Shown: piece by piece, positions 18,701 through 27,908 of the stretch
Position numbering within the stretch: the first letter of the stretch is position 1
Layout of the letters: each line of letters opens with the position of its first letter
Assembly (NCBI RefSeq): GCF_013035315.1
Contig: NZ_WQHP01000004.1
Span: 347,652 to 411,651, forward strand
Length of the DNA: 64,000 nucleotides
Source: Ruegeria arenilitoris
GTDB taxonomy: Bacteria > Pseudomonadota > Alphaproteobacteria > Rhodobacterales > Rhodobacteraceae
Direction of reading: 5' to 3'
Notes under the pieces: generated by a model
Seen by the model: the letters and a program-made list of their open reading frames with translations, nothing else
What the model was told of the DNA's origin: nothing
Databases searched by the model: none
Made by a program: the position numbers and the translations under genes

Positions 18701-19283
18701 TGCCGCGCTCGGTCAGGCGTTCCGCTTCCGGCTGGCCACCTTCGCCCGGATGGCGCTGCAACTCGATGTACAGCCGATCCGGGAACATCACCGCCAAGCG
18801 ATCTACCAGAGCTTCAGCCGCAGGGCGCTGGCCCTGCTGTAGCAGCATCCCGACCGGACCATCCGGCCCACCGGACAAGCAGATCAGGCCATCTGAACGC
18901 TCTGCCAACTCTTCCAAAGTCACCTGCGGCAACTGCCCGCCCTTGTCCACATAGAGGCACGAGCTGAGCTTCATCAGGTTCTCATAGCCAACCTCGGACT
19001 GGGCCAGCAGCACCAGCGGTGCCGGTGCTTTCGGCTTTTCCCCCGGCTGCGCCTGCACATAGGTCAGATCGACCTGACACCCCATGATCGGTTGCACCCC
19101 TGCCCCGCTGGCCGTGACCGAGAATTCCAACGCCGAAAACATTGAATTGGTGTCGGTGACCGCGACGGCGGGCATCTCCATCTTCTCACAGAGGCCCGGC
19201 AACTTTTTCAGACGCACGGCCCCTTCCAATAGGGAATATTCGGTGTGAACGCGGAGGTGAATGAATCGAGGAGTACTGCTCAT
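15756..19283 (-). CDS. dnaE: DNA polymerase III subunit alpha
   Basis: Replicative polymerase catalytic subunit of 1175 aa. In order: PHP domain at the N-terminus (FIHLRVHTEYSLLEGAVRL), the C-family palm with catalytic acidic residues in MPDFDIDFCMDRREEVI, the fingers region (HAAGVVIGD, FDFLGLKTL), a tandem helix-hairpin-helix (GYSLGGADLLRRAMGKK), and an OB-fold near the C-terminus (VAGRQERKSARGNRFAF). The ATG is used rather than a GTG three codons earlier because it gives the typical MSSTPRFIHL start. Stand-alone gene. Confidence 0.97.
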   Translation of the reverse strand: MSSTPRFIHLRVHTEYSLLEGAVRLKKLPGLCEKMEMPAVAVTDTNSMFSALEFSVTASGAGVQPIMGCQVDLTYVQAQPGEKPKAPAPLVLLAQSEVGYENLMKLSSCLYVDKGGQLPQVTLEELAERSDGLICLSGGPDGPVGMLLQQGQRPAAEALVDRLAVMFPDRLYIELQRHPGEGGQPEAERLTERGNVQMAYAKNLPLVATNDVYFPTTDMYEAHDALICISEGAYVDQQEGRRRLTAQHYFKSQQEMVTLFADLPEAIENTVEIAKRCAFMAYRRDPILPKFADDEVAELRRIANEGLQKRLAVIPHAVTPEEYQERLDFELGIIEGMGFPGYFLIVADFIQWSKDHDIPVGPGRGSGAGSLVAYALTITDLDPLRYSLLFERFLNPERVSMPDFDIDFCMDRREEVIRYVQQKYGRDKVGQIITFGALLSKAAVRDIGRVLQMPYGQVDRLSKMIPVEGVKPVSIEKALKDEPRLREEARNEEVVDRLLTYGQQVEGLLRNASTHAAGVVIGDRPLDALVPLYQDPRSDMPATQFNMKWVEQAGLVKFDFLGLKTLTVIQNAMDIIFKSGRPLHVAADGTELYEPAEGAENQINAIPLDDEATYKLYSAAKTVAVFQVESSGMMDALKRMKPTCIEDIVALVALYRPGPMENIPTYCEVKNGLRKIESVHPLIDHILEETQGIIVYQEQVMQIAQVMAGYSLGGADLLRRAMGKKIKEAMDAERPKFEKGAGENGVDAKKASEVFDLLEKFANYGFNKSHAAAYAVVSYQTGWLKANHPVEFMAGVMNCDIHLTDKLAVYFEEVRKGLELPYVPPCVNRSLATFDVVDGHLVYALGALKNVGVEAMNLVVEGRRTGGAQDEMSDKPFVNLFDFARRVDLKKVGKRPLEMMARAGAFDQLDKNRRRVFESLEQLVQYSAAIHDQKNSNQVSLFGEAGDDLPEPRLSPTPDWLPAERLSEEFKAIGFYLSGHPLDDYMPALKRKQVLTLDEVTEKARSGPLIAKMAGVVAGRQERKSARGNRFAFAQLSDPTGAYELTLFSETLEKSREFLETGAQVVLTAEATMEADQLKLLGRSVGPVDSVVAEAGATGLRIFVDQPQVLPTVAKVLEDAAGAAKSASKGPIHLCLLDPGLPGDVEMDLGQDFPINPQIKGAIKSLDGVMSVEEI

Positions 19284-19625
19284 AAACGCCACGCTATCTC
19301 AGCCGGGCGCGGGGCAAAAGCAGGAACCGCAGCTTCGGGATGCCTAAAAGATAAGCTTGATTATTCGGCTTTTTCAGAAGGTGCTTCGAAGATCACCAGC
19401 AATCAAATGGAAAAAGCTCTTTAGTTTCAAACGCCTGTAGATTACACGCGGATAACTATCACGCGTCGTCAGCGCGCTATGGTGTATCAAATAGGCAGTT
19501 TTTCTTGCCAGACAAGCTGCCCTGTTTCTAACATCTGACGGCAAGCACTTCGCCCGCCACTCTTTCTACGTCGCATCGAAGGAGGGCCACAGGGGCGCAA
19601 CCGGGTAAGGCGACGGGTTTCTCGA
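19284..19625. other. Intergenic region between dnaE and the xdh operon
   Basis: About 340 bp between divergent genes, so it should hold both promoters. A G/C-rich stretch just before xdhA (19580-19620) could fold, but I could not match it to a known purine, xanthine or molybdenum-cofactor riboswitch. No small gene is convincing. Confidence 0.5.
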
Positions 19626-20987
19626 ATGAATATCACGTTTCTTCTGAACGGAGAGACAGTGGAGCTGTCGGATGTCACTCCGACCGCGACCTTGCTGGAT
19701 TGGCTGCGTGAGGATCGCGGCCTGACCGGCACAAAGGAAGGCTGCAACGAGGGCGATTGCGGGGCCTGCACCGTTATGGTGACGGATGAGGACGGCCACA
19801 AAGCGCTGAATTCCTGCATCCTGTTCCTGCCGCAATTGCACGGCAAAGCGGTCCGCACGGTCGAAGGCGCAAGCGGCCCCAACGGCGAGGCGCACCCGGT
19901 GCAACAGGCAATGGTCGATCTGCACGGCTCACAATGTGGCTTCTGCACCCCCGGGTTTGTCATGTCTATGGTCGCAAGCCACGTAAATGGCGCATCAGAT
20001 CACGACACACAGCTTGCCGGAAACCTGTGCCGCTGCACTGGTTACGCCCCGATCATTCGGGCGGCCCAAGCGGCCGAAGAACAGCCGGTGCCCGTTTGGC
20101 TTAAGGACAAGCCGGTTGCGACGCGTGTCGCATCGCCGATGTTGCCCGGCTCGTCTGACGAGTTGGCCGAGGTCTACGCCGCTCACCCCGATGCAACTCT
20201 GGTCGCTGGAGCGACCGATGTGGGGCTATGGGTCACCAAACAGTTGCGCGATCTCGATCCGGTCATCTTTCTAAATCGCTGCGATGATCTGAAGGAGGTC
20301 ACGATCACCGAAGAAGAAGTCCGCTTTGGTGCCATGGTCGACATGAACCGCATGGGCGAGGCGTTGGCCGATCTGCACCCGTCCTATGCCGAGATGATCC
20401 GCCGGTATGCCAGCGTTCAGGTGCGCCACGCAGCAACGGTGGGCGGCAACATCGCCAACGGCTCGCCCATCGGAGACAACCCGCCTACCCTGATTGCGTT
20501 GGGCGCAACCCTTCATCTGCGCAAAGGCGAAAAGCGCCGTTCCATTCCGTTGGAAGAGTTTTTCATCGACTACGGAAAGCAAGACCGCTCGCCCGGCGAA
20601 TTCGTCGAGGCGGTCAGCTTTGCGCGTCAGGCTGATAGGTTGAAAGTCTACAAGCTCAGCAAGCGGTTCGATCAGGATATCTCGGCCGTTTGTGGGTGTT
20701 TCAATATCACTGTTACGGACGGCGCAGTCACCGAAGCGCGCATCGCGTTCGGCGGCATGGCTGGCATCCCCAAACGGGCAACCCATGTCGAGACCGCACT
20801 GGTTGGCAAACCCTGGACGCGCGAGACGATCGGCGCCGCGCTGCCAGCCTTTGCCGACGACTATTCGCCACTCACGGACATGCGTGCCTCGGCCAACTAT
20901 CGGTTGGAAACCGCCAAAGCGATGCTCGAGAGATACTTCCTTGATGATCAGGGCGAAGTGACCAATGTGTTGGAGGTGTCGGCATGA
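19626..20987 (+). CDS. xdhA: Xanthine dehydrogenase small subunit
   Basis: Electron-transfer subunit (453 aa) that carries two [2Fe-2S] clusters and FAD. The N-terminal plant-type ferredoxin domain has CNEGDCGACTVM, the helical second cluster domain has CGFCTPGFVMSM and CRCTGY, and the FAD-binding domain follows from about residue 170 with VGGNIANGSPIGD. Its stop overlaps the xdhB start by four bases. Together with XdhB it oxidises hypoxanthine and xanthine to urate with NAD in the cytoplasm. Confidence 0.96.
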   Translation: MNITFLLNGETVELSDVTPTATLLDWLREDRGLTGTKEGCNEGDCGACTVMVTDEDGHKALNSCILFLPQLHGKAVRTVEGASGPNGEAHPVQQAMVDLHGSQCGFCTPGFVMSMVASHVNGASDHDTQLAGNLCRCTGYAPIIRAAQAAEEQPVPVWLKDKPVATRVASPMLPGSSDELAEVYAAHPDATLVAGATDVGLWVTKQLRDLDPVIFLNRCDDLKEVTITEEEVRFGAMVDMNRMGEALADLHPSYAEMIRRYASVQVRHAATVGGNIANGSPIGDNPPTLIALGATLHLRKGEKRRSIPLEEFFIDYGKQDRSPGEFVEAVSFARQADRLKVYKLSKRFDQDISAVCGCFNITVTDGAVTEARIAFGGMAGIPKRATHVETALVGKPWTRETIGAALPAFADDYSPLTDMRASANYRLETAKAMLERYFLDDQGEVTNVLEVSA

Positions 20988-23386
20988 GCGTGACCAAACC
21001 CTTTCCCCATGACGCCGCGCCGCTACATGTCTCTGGCTCGGCGCGCTATGTGGATGACATCCCGACGCCCAAGGGCAGCCTGCATCTGGCCTTTGGTCTG
21101 AGCCCCATCGCCAAGGGTAAGATCAACGCGATGGACTTATCGGCTGTGAAAGCCGCCGACGGGGTCGTCATGGTGATGACCGCTGAGGATCTGCCTTTTG
21201 CTAACGATGTCTCTCCTTCGATCCATGACGAACCGCTGCTGTCGGACGGAACCGTTCACTATATCGGCCAACCGGTGTTTCTGGTCGTCGCCACGAGCCA
21301 TCTGGCTGCCCGAAAGGCGGCGCGCTTGGGCAAGATCGACTATGCCGAAGAAACACCGATCCTGACGGTCGAAGAGGCCCTTGCCGCCGACAGCCGGTTC
21401 GAAAACGGCCCCCGTATCTACGCAAAGGGCGATGCGGATGCGGCCATCGCTGGCGCAGCCCGTGTCATCGAGGGCACGTTCGAGATCGGCGGGCAAGAGC
21501 ATTTCTACCTGGAAGGTCAGGCCGCCTTGGCCGTGCCGAATGAGGGTGCGGATATGCTGGTGCACAGCTCAACCCAGCACCCGACCGAGATTCAGCACAA
21601 GGTGGCCGATGCTTTGGGCGTTCCGATGCACGCCGTCCGGGTCGAAACCCGCCGGATGGGCGGAGGGTTCGGTGGCAAGGAAAGCCAGGGCAACGCGCTG
21701 GCTGTTGCCTGCGCCATAGCTGCGCGGGCGACCGGCAAAGCCTGCAAGATGCGCTATGACCGCGACGATGACATGATCATCACCGGCAAGCGCCACGCGT
21801 TCCGCATCTCGTACAAGGCCGGATTTGACGAGAACGGGCACATTCAGGGCGTGTCCTTCCACCACTACGCGATCTGCGGCTGGGCGCAGGATCTGTCCTT
21901 GCCCGTTGCGGACCGCGCAATGCTGCATTCGGACAACGCCTATCTGTTGCCCAATGCGCGGATCGAAAGCCATCGGCTCAAGACAAACACTCAATCCGCC
22001 ACCGCCTATCGCGGGTTTGGCGGTCCACAGGGGATGGTTGGCATCGAGCGCGTCATGGATCACGCCGCGCATGAATTGGGTCTGGACCCGGTCGAGCTGC
22101 GCCGCCGGAACTACTACGAACCGGCACATAAAGTCGCCGAGACGCAACCAGCAGAGAAACCACTGGGTCACCCCGACCCGCACGAAGACCTGACCAGCCG
22201 GGGTGCCGTTGAAATGGGCGACGCGCCAGTGCGCCCCTTGCCTGCAGGCGGAAACACCACGCCGTACGGGATGGAGGTCAGCGACTTTGAACTGCACGGC
22301 ATGACCGAGAAGCTGCTGAAAACCAGTGATTATGTCGCGCGCAAGGCTGCGATCCAGAAATGGAATGCCGAGAACAGCGTGATCAAGAAAGGCATCGCCT
22401 TCTCTCCGGTCAAGTTCGGGATTTCGTTTACGCTGACCCACCTGAACCAGGCGGGTGCGCTGGTGCACGTGTATCAGGACGGCTCGGTCCATCTGAACCA
22501 CGGCGGGACCGAGATGGGTCAGGGCCTGTTCCAGAAAGTTGCCCAGGTCGCCGCGTCGCGCTTTGGTATCCCGCTGGAGATGGTCAAGATCACCGCCACG
22601 GATACGGCAAAGGTGCCCAACACCTCGGCGACAGCCGCATCTTCGGGCAGTGACCTGAACGGGATGGCCGTGAAAGCCGCCTGCGACACTATCCGCGACC
22701 GGATGGCGGACTATCTGGCCGAACGGCATCAGGCCGATCCTTCGACGGTGTCGTTCTCGGACGGTTACGTCTCAGTCGGAGAAGAACGCTATAACTTTGC
22801 CGAAGCCGCGGCGCTGGCCTATCAGGGCCGCATCAGCCTTTCGGCGACAGGCTTCTACAAAACGCCCAAGATCGAGTGGGATCGGATCAAAGGTCGTGGC
22901 CGCCCGTTTTTCTACTTTGCATACGGCGCTTCGGTCACCGAGGTGGCCGTGGATACCCTGACCGGTGAGAATCGCATTCTGCGCACCGATATCCTGCATG
23001 ACGCTGGCGCTTCGCTGAACCCGGCGCTGGATATCGGGCAGGTTGAAGGTGGCTATGTGCAGGGCGCAGGCTGGCTGACAACCGAAGAGCTGGTCTGGGA
23101 CGGCAAGGGCAACCTGCGCACGCACGCGCCCTCGACCTACAAAATCCCGGCCTGTTCGGACCGGCCAGACGTATTCAACGTCGCGCTTTGGGATGCCGAA
23201 AACCGTGAAGAGACGATCTATCGCTCGAAAGCGGTCGGAGAGCCGCCCTTTATGCTGGGAATTTCCGCCTGGCTCGCCCTGTCGAACGCGGTGGCGGCCT
23301 GCGGTGACAGCTATCCGGCATTGGATGCCCCTGCCACAGCCGAACAGGTCTGGCATGGCGTCCAAAGGGTGAAAGGAGGCACCTGA
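20984..23386 (+). CDS. xdhB: Xanthine dehydrogenase molybdopterin-binding subunit
   Basis: Catalytic 800-aa subunit holding the molybdenum cofactor. Molybdenum-site motifs include MGGGFGGKESQ, TAYRGFGGPQG with the substrate-binding Arg, GGTEMGQGL, and the catalytic Glu in KAVGEPPFMLG near residue 750. Length and order match bacterial XdhB. It overlaps xdhA by 4 bp and xdhC by 1 bp. Confidence 0.96.
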   Translation: MSVTKPFPHDAAPLHVSGSARYVDDIPTPKGSLHLAFGLSPIAKGKINAMDLSAVKAADGVVMVMTAEDLPFANDVSPSIHDEPLLSDGTVHYIGQPVFLVVATSHLAARKAARLGKIDYAEETPILTVEEALAADSRFENGPRIYAKGDADAAIAGAARVIEGTFEIGGQEHFYLEGQAALAVPNEGADMLVHSSTQHPTEIQHKVADALGVPMHAVRVETRRMGGGFGGKESQGNALAVACAIAARATGKACKMRYDRDDDMIITGKRHAFRISYKAGFDENGHIQGVSFHHYAICGWAQDLSLPVADRAMLHSDNAYLLPNARIESHRLKTNTQSATAYRGFGGPQGMVGIERVMDHAAHELGLDPVELRRRNYYEPAHKVAETQPAEKPLGHPDPHEDLTSRGAVEMGDAPVRPLPAGGNTTPYGMEVSDFELHGMTEKLLKTSDYVARKAAIQKWNAENSVIKKGIAFSPVKFGISFTLTHLNQAGALVHVYQDGSVHLNHGGTEMGQGLFQKVAQVAASRFGIPLEMVKITATDTAKVPNTSATAASSGSDLNGMAVKAACDTIRDRMADYLAERHQADPSTVSFSDGYVSVGEERYNFAEAAALAYQGRISLSATGFYKTPKIEWDRIKGRGRPFFYFAYGASVTEVAVDTLTGENRILRTDILHDAGASLNPALDIGQVEGGYVQGAGWLTTEELVWDGKGNLRTHAPSTYKIPACSDRPDVFNVALWDAENREETIYRSKAVGEPPFMLGISAWLALSNAVAACGDSYPALDAPATAEQVWHGVQRVKGGT

Positions 23387-24321
23387 TGGGATTTGACCTG
23401 GAGGCTTTGAGGGAGGCGGTCAAAACTCACGGACGCGTGGTCCGGGTGGTTATCGCCGGGATCAAGGGGTCATCCCCTCGCGAGGTCGGCGCCGCAATGC
23501 TTGTTTGGGAGGACGGGCAAAGCGGCACAATCGGGGGCGGCACTTTGGAGTTCCAGGCGACAGAGGCCGCGCGGACCCAATCCTCACCGTCCCGCCTGAC
23601 CCATCACGCGCTTGGTCCGGACATGGGGCAATGCTGCGGCGGCGCGGTATCGCTATTGAGCGAGGTGTATGACCTGCAGGCCATCGACGATCTGGACGAC
23701 ACAATCATAGCGCGTCCGACGGCCACTGGCGATATGCCACTATCAGTCAAACGTCTGATGGCATCGGCCCGGGGTCAGGGGATCGCACCCGATCCGCAGT
23801 TGATCGACGGATGGATGGTCGAGCCTGTTCACAAGCCAACTCGCAACTTGTGGATCTGGGGCGCAGGTCACGTTGGCCGCGCGTTGGTCGACGTTCTGGC
23901 CCCGCTGCCCGATCTGTCGATCACATGGGTCGATACCGGACCAGAGCGGTTTCCGCAGGCCGTCCCAAACGGTGTCACCACGGTTCCAGCGGCCAAACCC
24001 GCCGAGTTGGTCCACCATGCACCGCGCGATGCCGAGCATCTTGTGCTTACTTATTCACACAATCTGGACCTGGAACTGTGCAACAGGCTGCTTTCGCATG
24101 ATTTCCGCTTTGCTGGCTTGATTGGCTCGGCTACGAAATGGGCGCGATTCCGGTCCCGGCTGGCTGCGTTGGGGCACACGCCCGAACGGATCAGCCGGAT
24201 CACCTGCCCAATCGGGGATCCAGCCCTGGGCAAACACCCGCAGATGATCGCAGTTGGTGTCGCGGCGCAGCTTTTGCGCCCTGCCCGGCAGAATGAAAGA
24301 AAGAAGGACCTGAGCGCGTGA
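23386..24321 (+). CDS. xdhC: Xanthine dehydrogenase accessory protein
   Basis: Moco-sulfurating and insertion chaperone for XdhB (311 aa). The N-terminal XdhC/CoxI domain shows IKGSSPREVGAAMLV and GTIGGGTLEF with a Cys pair in MGQCCGGAV; the C-terminal Rossmann domain has IWGAGHVGRALVD. It is translationally coupled to both neighbours. Presence of this chaperone supports a functional, sulfurated Mo site in XdhB. Confidence 0.95.
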   Translation: MGFDLEALREAVKTHGRVVRVVIAGIKGSSPREVGAAMLVWEDGQSGTIGGGTLEFQATEAARTQSSPSRLTHHALGPDMGQCCGGAVSLLSEVYDLQAIDDLDDTIIARPTATGDMPLSVKRLMASARGQGIAPDPQLIDGWMVEPVHKPTRNLWIWGAGHVGRALVDVLAPLPDLSITWVDTGPERFPQAVPNGVTTVPAAKPAELVHHAPRDAEHLVLTYSHNLDLELCNRLLSHDFRFAGLIGSATKWARFRSRLAALGHTPERISRITCPIGDPALGKHPQMIAVGVAAQLLRPARQNERKKDLSA

Positions 24322-25835
24322 CCACTCCACTTCTAAGCTTACAAGGGCTGACCAAAGCCTATCCCGGCGTCGTGGCCAACGACCAAGTGTCCTTTGATAT
24401 CGGCGAGGGCGAAGTTCACGCCCTACTTGGCGAAAACGGCGCGGGCAAATCCACGCTGGTCAAGATGATCTATGGGTTGGTGAAGCCCGACAGCGGCACG
24501 ATGCTGCTGCGTGGCCAACCCTTTGCCCCACCAGAACCACGCGCGGCCCGGGCCGATGGGATCGCGATGGTGTTCCAGCACTTCTCGCTATTCGATGCGC
24601 TGAACGTGGCCGAGAACATCGCGCTGGGAATGGAAAACCCGCCTCCGATGGGTGATCTGGCGTCGCGTATCCGCGAAGTGTCCGAGACTTATGGCTTGCC
24701 TCTGGACCCCTACCGCACCGTGGGTGACCTGTCTGCGGGCGAGCGTCAGCGGGTCGAGATTATCCGCTGCCTCCTTCAAGATCCAAAGCTTTTGATCATG
24801 GATGAGCCGACCTCAGTTCTGACCCCGCAAGAGGTCGAGATCCTGTTCCAGACTTTGAACAAATTGCGCTCTGAGGGGACCTCGATCCTCTATATCTCGC
24901 ACAAGCTGGAAGAGATCCGCACCTTGTGTGACCACGCCACGATCCTGCGTTTAGGCAAGAATGTGGGCGAATGCGTGCCCTCAGAGACCTCGGCAAGGGA
25001 TATGGCCGAGATGATGGTGGGCTCGACCCTGCAAACGCCCGAACGTTCCGGGCGCGAGTTTGGTGAAGTCGCGCTGGACGTCAGCGGGTTGTCGGTGCCC
25101 TCGCCCTCAGAATTCGGGACGGCGTTGAAGAACGTGCATATGACGGTCCGCAAGGGCGAGGTTCTGGGCGTCGGTGGCGTTGCTGGCAACGGGCAGGACG
25201 AACTGCTGGGCGTGCTGTCAGGCGAGAGCACCACAGCGGCCGATGCGATCAAGTTCAACGGTCAGCCGATCGGCAAACTGGGGCCGACGGCGCGTCGTAA
25301 GTTGGGTGTTCTGACCGCGCCGGAAGAAAGGCTGGGTCACGCGGCTGCGCCGGACATGAGCCTGACCGAAAACGCCCTGCTGACCGGATCGGTTCGCGAA
25401 GGGCTTGAAAACAATGGCTTCCTGAAATGGGCCGAGACCAAGAGCTTTGCGGAAAAGATCATTAGCGCCTTTGACGTCCGTACGCCCGGTCCCGAAAACG
25501 CAGCACGCTCTTTGTCGGGCGGCAATCTGCAGAAATTCGTGATCGGTCGCGAGGTTCTTCAAAACCCCGACGTTCTGGTGGTGAACCAACCGACATGGGG
25601 GGTAGATGCAGCGGCGGCGGCGGCGATCCGGCAAGCTATTCTGGATCTGGCCGCCAAGGGAACCGCGGTGATCTGTATCAGCCAGGATCTGGATGAACTG
25701 ATGGAAATCTCGGACAGCTTCGCTGCTCTGAACGAAGGGCGGCTGAGCGCCCCGCGCGAAACCACGGGCCTGACCGTTGATGAGATCGGCCTGATGATGG
25801 GCGGCGCCCATGGGATGGAGGTCGCCCATGTCTAA
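24318..25835 (+). CDS. ABC transporter ATP-binding protein (purine/nucleoside type)
   Basis: A 505-aa protein with two fused ATPase domains, as in BmpC/NupA-like importers. Domain 1 has Walker A GENGAGKSTL, signature LSAGERQRVE and Walker B LLIMDEPTS. Domain 2 has a degenerate Walker A (GVAGNGQDEL), signature LSGGNLQKF, and Gln in place of the Walker B Glu (LVVNQPTWG), as is usual for the inactive second half. The GTG start overlaps the xdhC stop. With the two permeases and the BMP protein it forms a complete importer; the operon context points to a purine base or nucleoside. Confidence 0.92.
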   Translation: MTTPLLSLQGLTKAYPGVVANDQVSFDIGEGEVHALLGENGAGKSTLVKMIYGLVKPDSGTMLLRGQPFAPPEPRAARADGIAMVFQHFSLFDALNVAENIALGMENPPPMGDLASRIREVSETYGLPLDPYRTVGDLSAGERQRVEIIRCLLQDPKLLIMDEPTSVLTPQEVEILFQTLNKLRSEGTSILYISHKLEEIRTLCDHATILRLGKNVGECVPSETSARDMAEMMVGSTLQTPERSGREFGEVALDVSGLSVPSPSEFGTALKNVHMTVRKGEVLGVGGVAGNGQDELLGVLSGESTTAADAIKFNGQPIGKLGPTARRKLGVLTAPEERLGHAAAPDMSLTENALLTGSVREGLENNGFLKWAETKSFAEKIISAFDVRTPGPENAARSLSGGNLQKFVIGREVLQNPDVLVVNQPTWGVDAAAAAAIRQAILDLAAKGTAVICISQDLDELMEISDSFAALNEGRLSAPRETTGLTVDEIGLMMGGAHGMEVAHV

Positions 25836-25874
25836 GACAAATCAAAAAAGAAGTAAGAACAGGGGGATGAGCGG

Positions 25875-26957
25875 GTGATTGTGTTGGAGAAACGGCCTCA
25901 GCCGTCCAAGGCGTGGTCCTATGCCACCCCTGTGGTCGCGGTGCTGGCGACAATGGTGTTTGGCGGCATCTTGTTCGCCATACTTGGGAAGAACCCGGTA
26001 GAGGCGATCGGCACCATTTTCTGGGAACCGCTCTTTGGCGAGTTCGCCTTTTACTACCGCCCGCAATTGCTGGTGAAAGGCGCGCCGCTGGTGTTGATCG
26101 CCATTGGCCTGTCTTTGGGTTTTCGCGCTGGTATCTGGAATATCGGGGCCGAGGGCCAGTATATCATGGGCGCTATCTTTGGCGCTGCGGCTGGTCTGGC
26201 GTTCTATCCGCTGGATGCGTTCTACATTTTCCCGATCATGGTCATCGCAGGCGCGTTTGGCGGCTGGCTATGGGCGATGATCCCGGCCTTTCTGAAGGTG
26301 CGCTTTGGCACCAATGAGATCCTTGTCTCGCTGATGTTGGTCTATGTGGCCGAGCAGATGCTGGCCTCTGTTTCTCTGGGTCTGCTGAAGAACCCCGAAG
26401 GGTTCGGCTTTCCCGGCTCGCGCAACCTGCAGTCTTACGAGAGTGCGCATAACGCCGAGCTGATCGCCGGGTCGGGGATGCACTGGGGCGTCGTAACTGC
26501 GCTGATTGCTGTGATCTTTGCCTATGTCCTGTTGAACCGGCATATGCTGGGCTTCCACATCCGTTTGACGGGCGAGGCCCCTCGGGCCGCCAAGTTTGCT
26601 GGTGTGAACCCTGCCCGTCTGATCCTGTTCTGTCTGGGCCTGTCCGGCGCTCTGGCCGGTCTGGCGGGGATGTTCGAGGTCTCGGGTCCTTCGGGCGTGG
26701 TCAGCATCGACTTTAACGTAGGCTATGGCTTTACCGCGATCATCGTGGCCTTCCTTGGCCGTCTGCATCCGGTGGGTATCCTGCTGGCCGGTGGACTGAT
26801 GGCGCTGACCTATATCGGCGGTGAAATCGCGCAGTCACAGCTCGGTCTGCCTGCCGCTGCCATTCAGGTGTTTCAGGGAATGCTCCTGTTCTTCCTGCTG
26901 GCTTTCGATCTTCTGACAAACTACCGCATCCGTGCGGCCCGTAGCGAGGTAGCATAA
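25875..26957 (+). CDS. ABC transporter permease (BmpB/NupB-like)
   Basis: A 360-aa integral membrane protein of the branched-chain amino acid/ribose/nucleoside permease family. About nine to ten hydrophobic segments are visible, with the family loop GFRAGIWNIGAEGQYIMGA after the third. The start is a GTG preceded by a G-rich site. One of two permease subunits; its stop overlaps the next start as TAATG. Confidence 0.92.
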   Translation: MIVLEKRPQPSKAWSYATPVVAVLATMVFGGILFAILGKNPVEAIGTIFWEPLFGEFAFYYRPQLLVKGAPLVLIAIGLSLGFRAGIWNIGAEGQYIMGAIFGAAAGLAFYPLDAFYIFPIMVIAGAFGGWLWAMIPAFLKVRFGTNEILVSLMLVYVAEQMLASVSLGLLKNPEGFGFPGSRNLQSYESAHNAELIAGSGMHWGVVTALIAVIFAYVLLNRHMLGFHIRLTGEAPRAAKFAGVNPARLILFCLGLSGALAGLAGMFEVSGPSGVVSIDFNVGYGFTAIIVAFLGRLHPVGILLAGGLMALTYIGGEIAQSQLGLPAAAIQVFQGMLLFFLLAFDLLTNYRIRAARSEVA

Positions 26958-27877
26958 TGGACCTTGGTGAGATTAACCCCGTCCTTCTGGTCGCCTCGTT
27001 GATGGTGGCCGCAACCCCCCTGCTGTTGGCCGCGATCGGAGAGCTGGTCGTCGAAAAAGCAGGCGTTCTGAACCTCGGAGTCGAGGGTATGATGATCGTC
27101 GGCGCGATCAGCGGCTTTGCGATCTCGGTCGAGACCGGATCGCCCTGGCTGGGCTTTATCGCAGCAGCCATAGGCGGTGCGGTGCTGTCCTTGCTGTTTG
27201 TGCTGCTGACACAGGTGGCGCTGGCCAACCAGGTCGCCAGTGGTCTTGCGCTGACCCTGTTTGGCCTGGGCTTCAGCGCCCTGCTGGGTCAAAGCTATGT
27301 GGGGATCAAACCGCCCAGCATGGGTGACATCCACATCCCTGTGATCAGCGATATTCCGGTTATCGGACCAATCCTGTTCCAGCATGATCCGATCCTTTAT
27401 GTCGGGATCGCCCTGACAGCGGCAGTTTGGGCGACGCTGAAATACACCCGCGTTGGTCTGATCCTGCGCGCAGTGGGTGAAAACCACGATGCCGCTCACG
27501 CACTCGGCTACAAGGTCATCAAGATCCGCATCATGGCGATCCTGTTTGGTGGAGCCTGCGCAGGCCTTGGTGGCGCCTATATCAGCCTGATCCGCGTCCC
27601 GCAGTGGACCGAAGGTATGACTGCCGGTGTCGGTTGGATCGCCCTGGCTCTGGTAGTGTTTGCCAGCTGGAAGCCATGGCGGGCGCTGTTGGGTGCCTAT
27701 TTGTTCGGCGGCATAACCGTGTTGCAGCTTAATTTGCAGGCAGCGGGCGTTGCTATTCCAGTCGAGTATCTGGCAATGTCGCCCTACATCATCACGATCC
27801 TTGTGCTTGTGATCCTTTCGGCCGACAAGAGCAGCGCACCTGCCTCACTGGGCCGGACCTTCCATGCCTCGCACTAG
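26957..27877 (+). CDS. ABC transporter permease (NupC-like)
   Basis: Second membrane subunit, 306 aa, with the conserved loop EKAGVLNLGVEGMMIVGA after the first segments and the EAA-like region LGYKVIKIRIMAI. It forms the heterodimeric channel with the preceding permease. Translationally coupled (1-base overlap). Confidence 0.93.
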   Translation: MDLGEINPVLLVASLMVAATPLLLAAIGELVVEKAGVLNLGVEGMMIVGAISGFAISVETGSPWLGFIAAAIGGAVLSLLFVLLTQVALANQVASGLALTLFGLGFSALLGQSYVGIKPPSMGDIHIPVISDIPVIGPILFQHDPILYVGIALTAAVWATLKYTRVGLILRAVGENHDAAHALGYKVIKIRIMAILFGGACAGLGGAYISLIRVPQWTEGMTAGVGWIALALVVFASWKPWRALLGAYLFGGITVLQLNLQAAGVAIPVEYLAMSPYIITILVLVILSADKSSAPASLGRTFHASH

Positions 27878-27908
27878 GGGCCAACTGAACCAACTTGGGG
27901 AGTAACAC

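Noticed and set aside
19540..19625. Xanthine, purine or Moco riboswitch before xdhA
   Set aside because: A G/C-rich stretch can fold, but conserved bases of these classes could not be matched; a covariance search would decide.
21569..22729. Long minus-strand frame inside xdhB
   Set aside because: Antisense shadow of a gene with all molybdenum-site motifs.
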